Source: Porphyromonas pasteri (GTDB lineage: Bacteria > Bacteroidota > Bacteroidia > Bacteroidales > Porphyromonadaceae). Taken from it: 64,000 bases of DNA. Of this stretch, positions 8,396-17,839 are shown in pieces (position 1 is the stretch's first letter; each line of letters starts with the position of its first letter). The notes below the pieces were generated by a model, which did no database searches, had not been told where the DNA came from, and worked only from the letters and a program-made list of their open reading frames with translations. The DNA lies in the NCBI RefSeq assembly GCF_014647755.1, contig NZ_BMPU01000003.1, positions 62,001-126,000 of the forward strand, read 5' to 3'. Both the position numbers and the translations under genes were made by a program.

Positions 8396-10798
8396 TCAGT
8401 GATGCTTCACGCGGTCGTGTTCCTCTGCCTGCTTAGCAGAGTTCCAGCTCTCGAGGCTACCGGTGAGATAGCCCGTGATGCGACGCAGACGAGCGATGCG
8501 ATCGCTGGTACAGACGGGGCACTTATCGTAGATGATCCCACGATAGCCACAGTCCTGACACGTATCTACGGGGTGGTTGATCGAGCCGTAGCCGATACCC
8601 GTATCCTTCATTGTCTTGACGAGCTTAAGGATGACGGAGACATTCTTCTTCGCCTCGCCATCGAGCTCGATATAGCTGATATGCCCACCGAGCGTGATCG
8701 CATGGAAGGGGGCTTCACGACGGATCTTGTCGTGCATACCGATCTCTTCGCGCACGTCGACGTGGAAGGAGTTCACATAATAGTCGAGGTCATTGACCCC
8801 AGGGATGATGCCGTAGCGCTTGCGGTCCATGCGGGTGAAGCGCCCCGAGAGGCCTTCGGCAGGAGTAGCAAGGACAGAGTAGTTGAGGTGGTACTTCTGC
8901 TTGTATTCGCGCACCACTTCGTTTATCACCTGCACGGCATCATAGAGCGTCTGCCAAGAGCGGTCGCTGCGTCCATGACCCTCACCATAGAGTGCCATCA
9001 TCGCATTGTGCCCGCCGATGAAGCCGATACCAAGCGTGCCGCTGTCGAAGACCGAGCCCACTTCGTCCTGTGGGGCGAGGGCTGCACCACCCTTCCACAC
9101 GTCATTGCCCATCATGAAGGGGAACTGACGAGCTAAGGCCGAGCGCTGGTAGAGGTAGCGCTCATGCAGCTGGTCACCGATGAAGGTAGCCATCTCACGC
9201 ACCGACTCGAGGAAGAGTGCCCTTGCACGCTCCTGCTGCTGCTCCACGGGAGCCGTAGGGAGCTCACGCTGGGCACGGCGAGAGGCTTCGATAGCCAGAC
9301 GAGGCAGATTCATCGTCGTGAACGAGAGGTTTCCGCGCCCGACAGAGGTCTTGGGCCCGCAGACATTCTCGAAGACGCGCGTACGGCAGCCCATCGTAGC
9401 GATCTCATGCAGGTAACGCTTCGGGTCATCGGCGCGCCAGAGCTCGTGCTGATTGAAGGGCGTATCGAGGAAGACAAAGTTCGGGAAGAGAGCGTGCGAC
9501 GTCGTCTTACACGCCAAGAGTAGGAGGTCGAAGTTCGGCGTCTCAAAGGTGTACTTCCCAGCGAGTGCCCCAGCGAAGTCTGCCTGTGCCTTCGCATAGT
9601 CTGCCTCGGAGTAGTTCACGCCCTCCTTGACCTTGAAGATCTGGATGGGGAAGATAGGCACCTCGCCCTGGCCTAAGCCCTCGACGGTAGCAGCGAGGAG
9701 CTCACGGATGACCATACGGCCCTCTTCGGAGGTGTCGGTACCATAGTTGACCGAGCTGAAGACGACCTGATTACCGCCACGCGAGTGCATGGTATTGAGG
9801 TTGTGCACGAAGCCCTCCATCGCCTGATGAGTCTCGCGCTTGGTGCGCTGATAGGCTTCTTCGAGGGCAAGACGCACAGCCGTAGCGGGGAGCTGACAGC
9901 CGATACGCTCAAGGCCAGCAGCGAGAGCTTCGGCTGCAGCATCGGTATGGGCGAGAGGGGGCTCGAGGCCACGGAGTGCGTCGACGAAGCCCTTACGCTC
10001 CTCATCCGTGAGGCTTCTCCCCGAGAGAAGGCAGTGGGCATAGAGGAGGCGGTCGGCGAGCTGACGGATAAAGGTCTTACGCACACCTGGTGCCATGAAG
10101 AAGTCGAAGGCTGGGATAGCCTGCCCGCCGTGCTCCTCGTTCTGATTCGTCTGGAAGACGATCGTCGCGAGTGTGGCGTAGCTCTGGATATTCTGTGGGG
10201 TACGGATGCTCCCATTCTTCGTGTGGAAGCCTCGCTCAAAGAGGTCCGCCAGGTCGTACTGCACGCACGTAGCGGTCTTCGTAGGATAGTAGTCTAAGTC
10301 GTGGATGTGAATATCTCCCGCAGCGTGAGCACGAGCGAAGGGTGCCGAGAGGAGGTACTTCATCGCATAGTCCTTCGTCACCTCAGAGGCGAAGGTCATC
10401 ATCTGACCCGAGGGCGTGTAGGCGCTCATATTCGCATTGCCCAGATTGATATCATTCTTCTCGATGGAGACGATACCATCCATAGTGCGCTTGAGGGTCG
10501 TGCGCTTCTCACGCTGGACGGTGCGCCACTCACGATAGATGATGTACTTCTTAGCGACCTGAGGCGCGAGGTTCATCAGTTCAGCCTCGACACGGTCTTG
10601 GATCTCCTCGACGGCGACCTGAGCATTGCGATGACAGAGCTCTGTCTGGATGAGTGACTCGATACGGAGAGCATAGCCTTCTTCATCAAAGAGGCCTGCC
10701 GCACGGAAGGCCTTATCGACAGCACTGCGGATCTTCTCGCCGTCATAAGGTTGCTGACTTCCATCCCGCTTGAGGATGTAGATCGACTCTTGTCCCAT
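8396..10798 (-). CDS. nrdD: Anaerobic ribonucleoside-triphosphate reductase NrdD
   Basis: An 800-residue class III ribonucleotide reductase, which makes deoxyribonucleotides without oxygen using a glycyl radical. An N-terminal ATP-cone regulatory domain spans about residues 5-95. The catalytic barrel follows, containing HIHDLDYYPTKTATCVQYDL and the cysteine-bearing finger region. Near the C-terminus, the zinc-site cysteines appear as CQDCGYRG and CPVC, followed by the radical motif RITGYL with the glycine at about residue 776. The length is about that expected when an ATP cone is present. nrdG follows. The upstream region holds a TAnnTTTG element and two DnaA-box-like sequences. Confidence 0.97.
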   Translation of the reverse strand: MGQESIYILKRDGSQQPYDGEKIRSAVDKAFRAAGLFDEEGYALRIESLIQTELCHRNAQVAVEEIQDRVEAELMNLAPQVAKKYIIYREWRTVQREKRTTLKRTMDGIVSIEKNDINLGNANMSAYTPSGQMMTFASEVTKDYAMKYLLSAPFARAHAAGDIHIHDLDYYPTKTATCVQYDLADLFERGFHTKNGSIRTPQNIQSYATLATIVFQTNQNEEHGGQAIPAFDFFMAPGVRKTFIRQLADRLLYAHCLLSGRSLTDEERKGFVDALRGLEPPLAHTDAAAEALAAGLERIGCQLPATAVRLALEEAYQRTKRETHQAMEGFVHNLNTMHSRGGNQVVFSSVNYGTDTSEEGRMVIRELLAATVEGLGQGEVPIFPIQIFKVKEGVNYSEADYAKAQADFAGALAGKYTFETPNFDLLLLACKTTSHALFPNFVFLDTPFNQHELWRADDPKRYLHEIATMGCRTRVFENVCGPKTSVGRGNLSFTTMNLPRLAIEASRRAQRELPTAPVEQQQERARALFLESVREMATFIGDQLHERYLYQRSALARQFPFMMGNDVWKGGAALAPQDEVGSVFDSGTLGIGFIGGHNAMMALYGEGHGRSDRSWQTLYDAVQVINEVVREYKQKYHLNYSVLATPAEGLSGRFTRMDRKRYGIIPGVNDLDYYVNSFHVDVREEIGMHDKIRREAPFHAITLGGHISYIELDGEAKKNVSVILKLVKTMKDTGIGYGSINHPVDTCQDCGYRGIIYDKCPVCTSDRIARLRRITGYLTGSLESWNSAKQAEEHDRVKHH

Positions 10799-10908
10799 AG
10801 GATCTTAAGTAGTTGCGTAGTTTGTAGTTAAGTTTCGGTTGGTCGGCCCTACCCTTCTCCTTCGTCAAGGCGATCGACCAGCTCGAGGGAGTGGCATCGG
10901 GACCGAGA

Positions 10909-10916
10909 CAAATGTA
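10909..10916 (-). promoter_or_regulatory. Putative -7 element for nrdD
   Basis: The minus strand reads TACATTTG (10916 to 10909), matching TAnnTTTG, about 110 bp upstream of the nrdD start. A matching -33 TTTG is not evident. Confidence 0.35.
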
Positions 10917-10921
10917 TGCAT

Positions 10922-10965
10922 TTATCCATAGGGTTACACACATCCGCAGGGAAAAGTTATCCACA
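10922..10965 (+). promoter_or_regulatory. Two DnaA-box-like sequences upstream of nrdD
   Basis: TTATCCATA (10922-10930) and the perfect consensus TTATCCACA (10957-10965) lie 35 bp apart, directly upstream of the proposed nrdD promoter. In E. coli DnaA regulates nrdAB; a role here is inference. Two boxes are too few to call an origin. Confidence 0.35.
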
Positions 10966-11254
10966 ACCTCTACAGCCCGCTATCCATCGGGGTATTGCTC
11001 TCGACATCAATCAGCGGTTACGCACCGATCGGCCAAATTATCTCTCGAAGGCAAGATCGGGAGGAAGTTTTTTTGCCCCTTCAAGGGAGAAAATATCCAC
11101 CAACCGAAGGTGGAAAACATAGCCCCTATTCACCAGCTCCTCAAGTCCCCCAAGAGACAACTTATATCGGGAGTGAAATCCCCGCCATTCCCGCACCGAA
11201 ACAACAAGCTATCCCACAGCATCATAGCCAACGCCTCCACAGATCAAAAAAGCG
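10966..11254. other. Non-coding stretch between nrdD and the efflux operon
   Basis: This AT-richer stretch has short overlapping frames in several phases but none with family-like sequence or consistent codon usage. It contains an isolated T7 run (near 11068) and no hairpin I could support. I see no gene in it. Confidence 0.5.
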
Positions 11255-11357
11255 ACCACTACTGGTTAGCAAGCGAACCAGTACTACTCACCCTATCGTA
11301 CCAGTACTGCTCACACGAGTGACCAGTACTGGTCAACTCGCCGACCAGTACTGGTCG
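11255..11357. repeat. Array of 22-bp-spaced palindromic units (ccagtactgg class)
   Basis: Five units of the form GACCAGTACTGGTC begin their ACCA at 11255, 11277, 11300, 11322 and 11344, with spacings of 22, 23, 22 and 22 bp. The last two are perfect 14-bp palindromes. Period and TA centre match the other arrays in the window, but the core differs. Confidence 0.8.
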
Positions 11358-11428
11358 CATTTACCTCTCAATAGAAGCGAAGCTGCGAGCTCCAATAGCC
11401 GCCCCTCTCCCACCCGTATATATACGAC

Positions 11429-11467
11429 ACGCCCCGCGCTGGATCGGGCGATCACAGCGCGGGGCGT
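11429..11467 (-). terminator. Hairpin terminator of the efflux operon
   Basis: A 13-bp perfect stem (11429-11441 with 11455-11467, arms ACGCCCCGCGCTG) lies 52 nt beyond the last gene of the operon. No T run follows. Confidence 0.65.
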
Positions 11468-11519
11468 ATACCGTAAGAAAGGGAAGGAAGCGAGGCCGTA
11501 GCCTGCCGAAGAGGCGAAC

Positions 11520-11849
11520 TTAGATCATCGCTTCGACAGCCCAGACGAAGGCACGAAGTCCTTGGTCGGGGGTAGCTTCGTCCAGCGCACGCAGGCGCTC
11601 CAGCAGCTCAGGCACACGTGTCTCGGGAGCGATGACGTACATCGCCGAGTTCATCGTAGGCCAAGCGTGGTCACCGATATGCGGCTCCCCCGTCTTCGAG
11701 CCACGGCCCTGAGCCCGCTCAAAGGAGGTGTAACCACGGAGGCTCATCTTAGTGAGCAGGCGCACGATGATCTCGTGATAGGCCTGATTGTAGGTGATGA
11801 AGACGGTCTTCATCGGCTGCTCGGGGGCGAACATTTGATACTTATCCAT
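11520..11849 (-). CDS. Small PII-like protein linked to the RND pump
   Basis: A 109-residue protein that begins 16 bp after the RND pump gene and is almost certainly cotranscribed with it. The pattern, a beta strand (MKTVFITYNQ), a helix, a GYTSFERAQGRGSKTGEP loop resembling the T-loop position, then VIAPETRVPELLERLRAL and a final strand, resembles the ferredoxin-like fold of PII signalling proteins. A PII-like subgroup encoded beside RND transporters is known in other bacteria, so a role in sensing or modulating efflux is plausible. This is inference: no nucleotide-binding residues can be confirmed by eye. The start could also be the internal Met at residue 13. Confidence 0.65.
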   Translation of the reverse strand: MDKYQMFAPEQPMKTVFITYNQAYHEIIVRLLTKMSLRGYTSFERAQGRGSKTGEPHIGDHAWPTMNSAMYVIAPETRVPELLERLRALDEATPDQGLRAFVWAVEAMI

Positions 11850-11864
11850 AGCGTGGTGGAGAGA

Positions 11865-14800
11865 TTAGTGTTGGGCGGCAAGCGTCTTCTCAGCGGCGCG
11901 CGTAGCGAGCTTCTTCTCGAGCTTCTTGCGCTCACGGACGATACGACGAGCTTCGAGAGCGGCGTAGAGCGTGGGGATGAGCACGAGGGTCACCAGCGTG
12001 GAGATCGAGAGCCCCCAAGCGACCGTGATCCCCATCGACTGCCACATCTCAGAGCCTTCACCGATACCGAGGGCCATAGGCACCATACCGAGGACGGTCG
12101 TGGCCGTCGTCATGAGCACAGGGCGCAGACGGGACTTACCCGAGGTCGTCACGGCCTTGGCGACGCCCATACCACGCTCACGGCACAGACGGATGTAGTC
12201 GATGAGCACGATACCATTCTTCACCACGATACCGATGAGCATGATCAGACCGATGAACGACATCGTATCGAGAGGCACCTGTGTGATCAAGAGACCAATG
12301 AAGACACCCGAGAAGGCGAAGGGCACGGAGAACATGATGACGAAGGGGTCAACAAGGCTCTCAAACTGCGCTGCCATCACGATGAAGACGAGCATGATGA
12401 TCAGAAGCATCAGCGTCGTGAGGTCGCCGAAGGTCTCCTGCTGGCTCTCATAAGCCCCCGTGATCTTGTAGCTCACATTACCCGAGGGTACGGGGTGAGC
12501 GGCGAGGACTTCGTTGAGCTTCCCGACGAGTTCGCTCAGCTGGACGCCAGGCGTAGGCGTGAGGGAGAGCGTGATGACACGGCTACGGTCCTTACGCTCG
12601 ATAGTAGGAGGCGTGAAGGCTTCGTCGATATGCCCCAGATCAGAGAGGCGAAGAGTCTTACCCTGCGGCGTATAGACCAGCAGGCTGGAGAGGTCTTGCA
12701 GTGACTGACGCGCCCCAGGAGCGAGGCTGACACGGATATCATACTCATTCCCATCCTCACGGAAGTACGAGGCGATGGTCCCGTTGACAGCAGAGCGCAG
12801 GTAGGAGGATGCCGTGGCTAAGTTCAGCCCATTCTCAGCGAGCTTCTGGCGGTCGAAGACGAAGCGAATCTCAGGGACGTAGTCCTTACGGCTGATGGTG
12901 ACACCCGAGGTCGTACTGCTCTTCTCCATCTCCTCACGGAGCTGACGCGCATAGGTATCGGTCTCAGAGAAGTCCTGACCATAGATCTCGAGCGTGACAC
13001 CACTTGTATTATTACCGTTGGCACCTCCGCCCGTCGTCACACTATACGAAGAGAGCTCAGGGTAGGAGGCGAGGAGTTTACGGAGCTTATCGGACACTTC
13101 GTCCTGTGAGAGCGTACGCTCAGAGCGAGGACGCAGACCGATGTAGCCGGAGATGATATTGGAGCCATTGTCCTGCATGAGCGACCACGAGTCGCCGTCA
13201 CCAGCCTGCCCCACCGTCATGGATGCCGTCTGGATAGCGGGGATCTCCTCACGCATACGCTTGTCGAGGTCGAGGCTCAGACGACGCGTCTCATCAACAC
13301 GGGTACCGACGGGGAGCTCGGCCTTCACCTCGATGAAGCCCACATCCTGCTTCGGCATATATGAGGTCTTGATGAAGGTGAGGCTTGCAAGGCTGAGGGC
13401 GAAGATCCCGAAGGCTATAGCTACAGTCGCACGGCGGTGACGGACAGCCCAGCCCAAGAGGCGAGCATAGAGCGCATCCAGCTTGCCGAGGAAGGCATTG
13501 ATAGGAGCGAAGATCTTCTCGGACAGTCGGCTCTTCTTCTCATTGCGCTTCAGGAGCTGTGAGGTGAGCATCGGCGTCAGCGAGAGGGCTGCTGCCGTAG
13601 AGACGATCATCACGATACTGATACTCCACCCCAGCTGGCGGAACATCAGCCCAGCTTCGCCGGGCATCATCGTCAGCGGCAGGAAGACCGCGAGCATCGT
13701 CAGCGTAGAGGCGACGACCGAGATACCGACCTCATTGGTAGCATGTACGGCAGCTTGCTTGGGATAGCTCCCGCGCTCGATGTGCGTCGTGACGTTCTCC
13801 AGTACCACGATAGCATCGTCGACGACCATACCGATGGCGATGGAGAGCGAGGAGAGCGATATGACATTCAGCGAGTTCCCCGAGATGAGGAGGTAGATGA
13901 ACGAGGCGACGAGCGATATCGGGATCGTGAGGACGATGATGAAGGTCGCACGCCAGCGCCCGAGGAAGAAGAGGACGACGAGCACCACGATCACGAAGGT
14001 GATGATGATGGTCTCTTGGAGCGAATCGATCGTATTGACGATGAAGCTCGAGGTATCAATGAGATAGCCGATCTTGACGTCCGAGGGGAGGTTCTGCTGG
14101 ATCTCAGGGAGGGCAGCACGGATCTGACGAGCGATCTCGACAGAGTTCGAGCCTTCCTGCTTCGTGATCATGACGATAGCACCGCTCTTCCCATTGACGA
14201 AGTTCTCCTGCTGACGCTCCCCGACGGTGTCCCTGATCTCTGCGACGTCGCGCAGATAGATGTCCTTCCCGCCGACACTCGTCACGATGATCGAGCCGAG
14301 CTGCATAGGATCGGTGAATTCCCCCTGCACACGGATCGAGTTGGTACGCGAGCCGAGGTCAATCTGCCCCGCAGGGATGTTCACATTCTCCGCACCGATG
14401 AGCTGCGAGATCTGCGCCAGAGTGAGGTGGTAAGCCTCGAGCTTCGTGGGGTCACAGTAGACCTGCACGACGCGCTTAGAGGCACCAGAGATATTTATCG
14501 TCCCGACGCCATCGATGCGCTGCAGGCGGTTGCTGACACGGTCTTCCAAGAGCTTCGACAGCCCCGAGGCACTCTCCTCGGACTCGACCGAGAGGATGGC
14601 CACGGGGATCGAGCTCGTACTGAACTTAAAGATCGTCGGCTTCTTAGCCCCCGCAGGCAGGTAATCCGAGATCGCATCGAGCTTGTCACGGATATCATTC
14701 GTAGCCTCCGCGATGGCAGTACCAGCGCGGAACTCCAGCGTGATGACCGAGGAATTGTCCTGACTCTTCGAGGTAATATGCTTGAGACGGTCGATACCAT

Positions 14801-15014
14801 TGAGCGAGTTCTCAAGGGGCTTGGAGATGTTCGTCTCGATATCCGCGGCGCTGGCACCGGGATAGGAGGTGACGACCATGACGTTGGTCGTCTCGGTCTT
14901 CGGCATCAGCTCAATAGAGAGTCGAGAGAGCGCGAAGAGCCCAAGTACAGCTATCGCCACATAGATCAGGGCGGTAGTGATGGGCTTCCGTACGGCGGTT
15001 TCGTAAATACTCAT
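11865..15014 (-). CDS. RND efflux transporter, inner-membrane pump (AcrB/HAE1 type)
   Basis: A 1049-residue resistance-nodulation-division pump that uses proton influx to drive substrates from the periplasm out through the TolC partner. The N-terminus (MSIYETAVRKPITTALIYVA) is the usual first membrane helix. The paired proton-relay aspartates appear in IGMVVDDAIVVLENV, in the fourth transmembrane helix of the first half. Two large periplasmic loops and twelve predicted membrane segments fit the family, as does the length. It lacks the hallmarks of heavy-metal pumps that I would look for by eye, so multidrug or lipid-like substrates are more likely than metals. It sits 18 bp after the adaptor gene. 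Confidence 0.95.
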   Translation of the reverse strand: MSIYETAVRKPITTALIYVAIAVLGLFALSRLSIELMPKTETTNVMVVTSYPGASAADIETNISKPLENSLNGIDRLKHITSKSQDNSSVITLEFRAGTAIAEATNDIRDKLDAISDYLPAGAKKPTIFKFSTSSIPVAILSVESEESASGLSKLLEDRVSNRLQRIDGVGTINISGASKRVVQVYCDPTKLEAYHLTLAQISQLIGAENVNIPAGQIDLGSRTNSIRVQGEFTDPMQLGSIIVTSVGGKDIYLRDVAEIRDTVGERQQENFVNGKSGAIVMITKQEGSNSVEIARQIRAALPEIQQNLPSDVKIGYLIDTSSFIVNTIDSLQETIIITFVIVVLVVLFFLGRWRATFIIVLTIPISLVASFIYLLISGNSLNVISLSSLSIAIGMVVDDAIVVLENVTTHIERGSYPKQAAVHATNEVGISVVASTLTMLAVFLPLTMMPGEAGLMFRQLGWSISIVMIVSTAAALSLTPMLTSQLLKRNEKKSRLSEKIFAPINAFLGKLDALYARLLGWAVRHRRATVAIAFGIFALSLASLTFIKTSYMPKQDVGFIEVKAELPVGTRVDETRRLSLDLDKRMREEIPAIQTASMTVGQAGDGDSWSLMQDNGSNIISGYIGLRPRSERTLSQDEVSDKLRKLLASYPELSSYSVTTGGGANGNNTSGVTLEIYGQDFSETDTYARQLREEMEKSSTTSGVTISRKDYVPEIRFVFDRQKLAENGLNLATASSYLRSAVNGTIASYFREDGNEYDIRVSLAPGARQSLQDLSSLLVYTPQGKTLRLSDLGHIDEAFTPPTIERKDRSRVITLSLTPTPGVQLSELVGKLNEVLAAHPVPSGNVSYKITGAYESQQETFGDLTTLMLLIIMLVFIVMAAQFESLVDPFVIMFSVPFAFSGVFIGLLITQVPLDTMSFIGLIMLIGIVVKNGIVLIDYIRLCRERGMGVAKAVTTSGKSRLRPVLMTTATTVLGMVPMALGIGEGSEMWQSMGITVAWGLSISTLVTLVLIPTLYAALEARRIVRERKKLEKKLATRAAEKTLAAQH

Positions 15015-15032
15015 AGCAGACGCTTAGCTGAA

Positions 15033-16067
15033 TTACTTACGGAGCTTGACAGAGAGCCCGTTCTTGAGGTTAGAGGGCGCAGAGGTGATGACCTGATCTC
15101 CAGCATTGAGCCCACTGACGACCTCATAGAGATCGCCCTGCTGCTGACCAAGCTCTACCGCACGGTAGACGGCCTTGCCACCAGAGAAGACATAGACATA
15201 GCGTGCACCGCTACCTGCCTGACGGACGATAGCCTTGTCGGGTACGGTGAGGGCTTCCTTCGTACCGAAGTCAAGGTGTACACGGGCGTACATCCCTGGG
15301 CGAAGCTTGAGATCCTTGTTCGCTACCTCGATCTCGGTAGATACCGTATGCGTGACGGGGTCAAGCGTGGGGAAGATATTCGTGACGATACCGCTGAAGG
15401 TCTCTTCGCCGAGAGCATCGACAGAGAGGGTCGCTGCTGCGCCCTTCTTCAGGTAGGAGTAGTACTGCTCGGAGACACCGATGACAGCCTTGACGGGTGC
15501 GATCTGCTGGATGACAACGACAGGGAGCTGGGGAGAAGTCATATCCCCATTGTCGTAGTTCTTCGCCGTGACGAAGCCACTGATAGGGCTACGCAGCACG
15601 GTGTTCTCCGCGGCATTGCCATAGGCGAGCTTCGCCTGATCGACAGCGCTCTTAGCCTGCTCCCACTGCGCCTTCGAGACGCCACCTACCTTGTAGAGCT
15701 CGTCCATACGGGCGAAGTTCGTCTTAGCATCAGCGAGCTGGATCTGTGCCTGTGCAGCCTGCGTAGCCTCCATACGAGCCACGGCCTGCCCAGCACCTAC
15801 GCGGTCACCGACCTTGACGAGGAGCTGCTTGAGGCGACCGCCAGCCTGCGCAGTGATGTTATTGACCACCTTAGCTTCGAGCTGGGCGGTGAACTCCTCC
15901 GAGAGGTTAAGCGCACGCATCTCTGCGGGAGCTACCTCGACGAGGCGAACGGTGTCAGCACTCTGCTCTTCGGTAGCCTTACTCGAGGACGAGGAGGAGC
16001 AGCTGGCGAGGAGCCCAGCACTCAGCACGGCAAGGCTCAGGGTCTTAATGGTCTTCTGCGAGATCAT
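15033..16067 (-). CDS. RND efflux membrane-fusion (adaptor) lipoprotein
   Basis: A 344-residue periplasmic adaptor that bridges the RND pump and the outer-membrane channel. A lipoprotein signal ends in LLASC, making C23 the lipidated residue; a serine run follows. The barrel-sandwich lipoyl half motif (VKVGDRVGAGQAVARME, about residues 90-106) is followed by a helical hairpin (about 110-155), and its second half is SPISGFVTAKNYDNGDM. A beta-barrel and membrane-proximal domain complete the protein. It lies between the channel and pump genes, with 54 and 18 bp gaps. Confidence 0.95.
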   Translation of the reverse strand: MISQKTIKTLSLAVLSAGLLASCSSSSSSKATEEQSADTVRLVEVAPAEMRALNLSEEFTAQLEAKVVNNITAQAGGRLKQLLVKVGDRVGAGQAVARMEATQAAQAQIQLADAKTNFARMDELYKVGGVSKAQWEQAKSAVDQAKLAYGNAAENTVLRSPISGFVTAKNYDNGDMTSPQLPVVVIQQIAPVKAVIGVSEQYYSYLKKGAAATLSVDALGEETFSGIVTNIFPTLDPVTHTVSTEIEVANKDLKLRPGMYARVHLDFGTKEALTVPDKAIVRQAGSGARYVYVFSGGKAVYRAVELGQQQGDLYEVVSGLNAGDQVITSAPSNLKNGLSVKLRK

Positions 16068-16121
16068 CTTCTTATCTTATTCTTATAGTTTGTACAATGG
16101 GGAAGAGGGAAGGAAGGGATG

Positions 16122-17555
16122 TTACTTCACTTCCACAGGAAGGCCCTCGCCCTTGAGAGCATCGAGGGAGTAGACAGCGACCATATAGTTGTAGATGGCC
16201 TGACTGTAGTTGAGACGAGCTTGCAGGAGGGCAGTCTCGGCATCATTCAGCTCGAGGAGGGTACCCGCACCGCTCTTGTAGCGCACCTCAGCGATACTAT
16301 GACCACGCTCTGCCGTAGCCACGGCATCCTGCGCGGAGACGAACTGCTCGAGGGCCGTCTTCTGCTCACTCACGCTATTCATCAGCCCGAGACGAAGCTG
16401 GCTCTCTGCAGCCACACGCTGAGCTGCCAGCTGACGGATCTGAACCTCGGTGGAGCGGACATCATTGCCACGCGCACCACCATTATATATAGGCACGTCG
16501 AGCGAGAGGCCGATCGTAGAGAAGGGGCTCCAGCGCTTGCGGTCATCGAGATGGAATTTATCCGAAGCAAAGCTATACTGATAGGTAAAGCTCAGCGAGA
16601 GCGTCGGCATATAGGCCATACGCTTGACGTGGAGTGCAGCATCAAGCTGGCGTCCCTGGCGGTCGAGCTGGCGCAGCGTGCTATTGTCTTGTAGCGAGAT
16701 CGCAGCACTCTCGGTAGGGAGGTGCTGATAGACACGATCCTTGTAGTCGACCAGATGCTCGGTGACGGTGATAGGAGTCTCTAAGGGAAGCCCCATAACG
16801 ACCTTCAGCTTCGCCTCAGCAAGACGCACGGCGGTACGCGCTGCCACGACATTCGGCAGGACATTCTTCATCTGCGTCTCCATACGGATCTTGTCGTACT
16901 CGGCGACGAGCCCGTGCTGGTACTTATTCGCGATATCCTTATAGTTGGCCTGTGCATTGGCATAGTTCGCCTCCAGCACGCGTAGGGATTCCTGTGCGAG
17001 GAGGACGGCCATATACGCTTTCTTCACCTCAGCCACCAGATCGATCTTCGAGCCGTGTGCCTTCTCTTCGGCCAGCGCGACGGCCTCCTTATCCAGCTTG
17101 AGTGAAGCCCAGAGCTGTGGAGCGATGAGTGCCATACCCGCATTGACACCGCCCTGCAGAGAGTGCGTCTGCCCCATCTCGATCCCGTCATCGGGGAAGA
17201 AACTCCCCATAGGAGAGCCCGAGCCGCCCATATCACCGAAGTAGACCTTCTGCTTCTTGAGCATATAGCCATAGGAGCCCGAGAGGCTGACCTTCGGCAG
17301 GAGCGAGCCACGATTCTTCTTCTGATCATACTTCGCCCCGTCGATACCGAGGAGGGTAGCTTGTAGCGTGGGACTCATCTCCAGAGCGATGCGTACAGCA
17401 TCATTGAGCGTGAGGGAGAACTGATCCTTGGTGATGATCATCTCCGTCTCGGCGGGCTTATCTTGCGCCTGTAGCGTCGCAGGCAGGGCAATGATCCCGA
17501 GCGCTAAGGCCCACATACCGGGCTGCCAAAGCTTCGGGGAATTCGTCTTACTCAT
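16122..17555 (-). CDS. TolC-family outer-membrane efflux channel
   Basis: A 477-residue outer-membrane factor, first gene of the efflux operon. A signal peptide covers about residues 1-30 (ending LPATLQAQ). The duplicated helical-barrel structure is seen as two repeats of alpha-helical coiled segments. Typical phrases include LTLNDAVRIALEMSP early, YNGGARGNDVRSTEVQIRQL in the second half and SGAGTLLELNDAETALLQARLNYSQAIYNY near the end. The channel, adaptor, pump and PII-like protein form one transcription unit. Confidence 0.93.
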   Translation of the reverse strand: MSKTNSPKLWQPGMWALALGIIALPATLQAQDKPAETEMIITKDQFSLTLNDAVRIALEMSPTLQATLLGIDGAKYDQKKNRGSLLPKVSLSGSYGYMLKKQKVYFGDMGGSGSPMGSFFPDDGIEMGQTHSLQGGVNAGMALIAPQLWASLKLDKEAVALAEEKAHGSKIDLVAEVKKAYMAVLLAQESLRVLEANYANAQANYKDIANKYQHGLVAEYDKIRMETQMKNVLPNVVAARTAVRLAEAKLKVVMGLPLETPITVTEHLVDYKDRVYQHLPTESAAISLQDNSTLRQLDRQGRQLDAALHVKRMAYMPTLSLSFTYQYSFASDKFHLDDRKRWSPFSTIGLSLDVPIYNGGARGNDVRSTEVQIRQLAAQRVAAESQLRLGLMNSVSEQKTALEQFVSAQDAVATAERGHSIAEVRYKSGAGTLLELNDAETALLQARLNYSQAIYNYMVAVYSLDALKGEGLPVEVK

Positions 17556-17635
17556 ACATTATATAATAATAGGTCCTCGCGCATACACGAGGTGTACTTC
17601 TCCTTCACAACATAGGGGAGATACGTTAGTTCACA

Positions 17636-17643
17636 CAAAGATA
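17636..17643 (-). promoter_or_regulatory. Putative -7 element for the efflux operon
   Basis: The minus strand reads TATCTTTG (17643 to 17636), a perfect TAnnTTTG, 81 bp upstream of the TolC-like start. Confidence 0.45.
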
Positions 17644-17839
17644 CAAATAGCGAAGAATGGACTATTCTTAGCGTAATATGGTACAACATCCACCCATTTC
17701 CCCTGCAGCATCCAGCCCGCCCAAGCGCAAGATCTCCCTACTCCCCATAGTACCATCCACCTTTGCTCCGAAAGGGAGGTAGCACCACTTCATCGAGGGG
17801 GTGATATGAACCTATATAAGTCCACCCGCTGACCAATAT
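17644..17839. other. Non-coding stretch with degenerate repeat units
   Basis: No gene seen. The right part (from about 17806) contains the related half-units CCTATATAAG and CCAATATAAG, spaced 24 bp, which lead directly into element copy B. Confidence 0.5.

Noticed and set aside
10909-10965. The nrdD upstream region as a replication origin
   Set aside because: Only two DnaA boxes, no AT-rich unwinding element beside them, and no dnaA or other origin-linked gene nearby.
10891-11501. Two or three plus-strand frames between nrdD and the efflux operon
   Set aside because: They overlap each other, run through the 22-bp array and a terminator hairpin, and have no protein-like composition.
13743-16088. 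A 781-codon open frame on the plus strand opposite the efflux pump and adaptor genes
   Set aside because: Its product is an unbroken run of Asp, Arg, Glu and His with no domain, as expected from the antisense of GC-rich Bacteroidota codons; the minus-strand pump is unmistakable.
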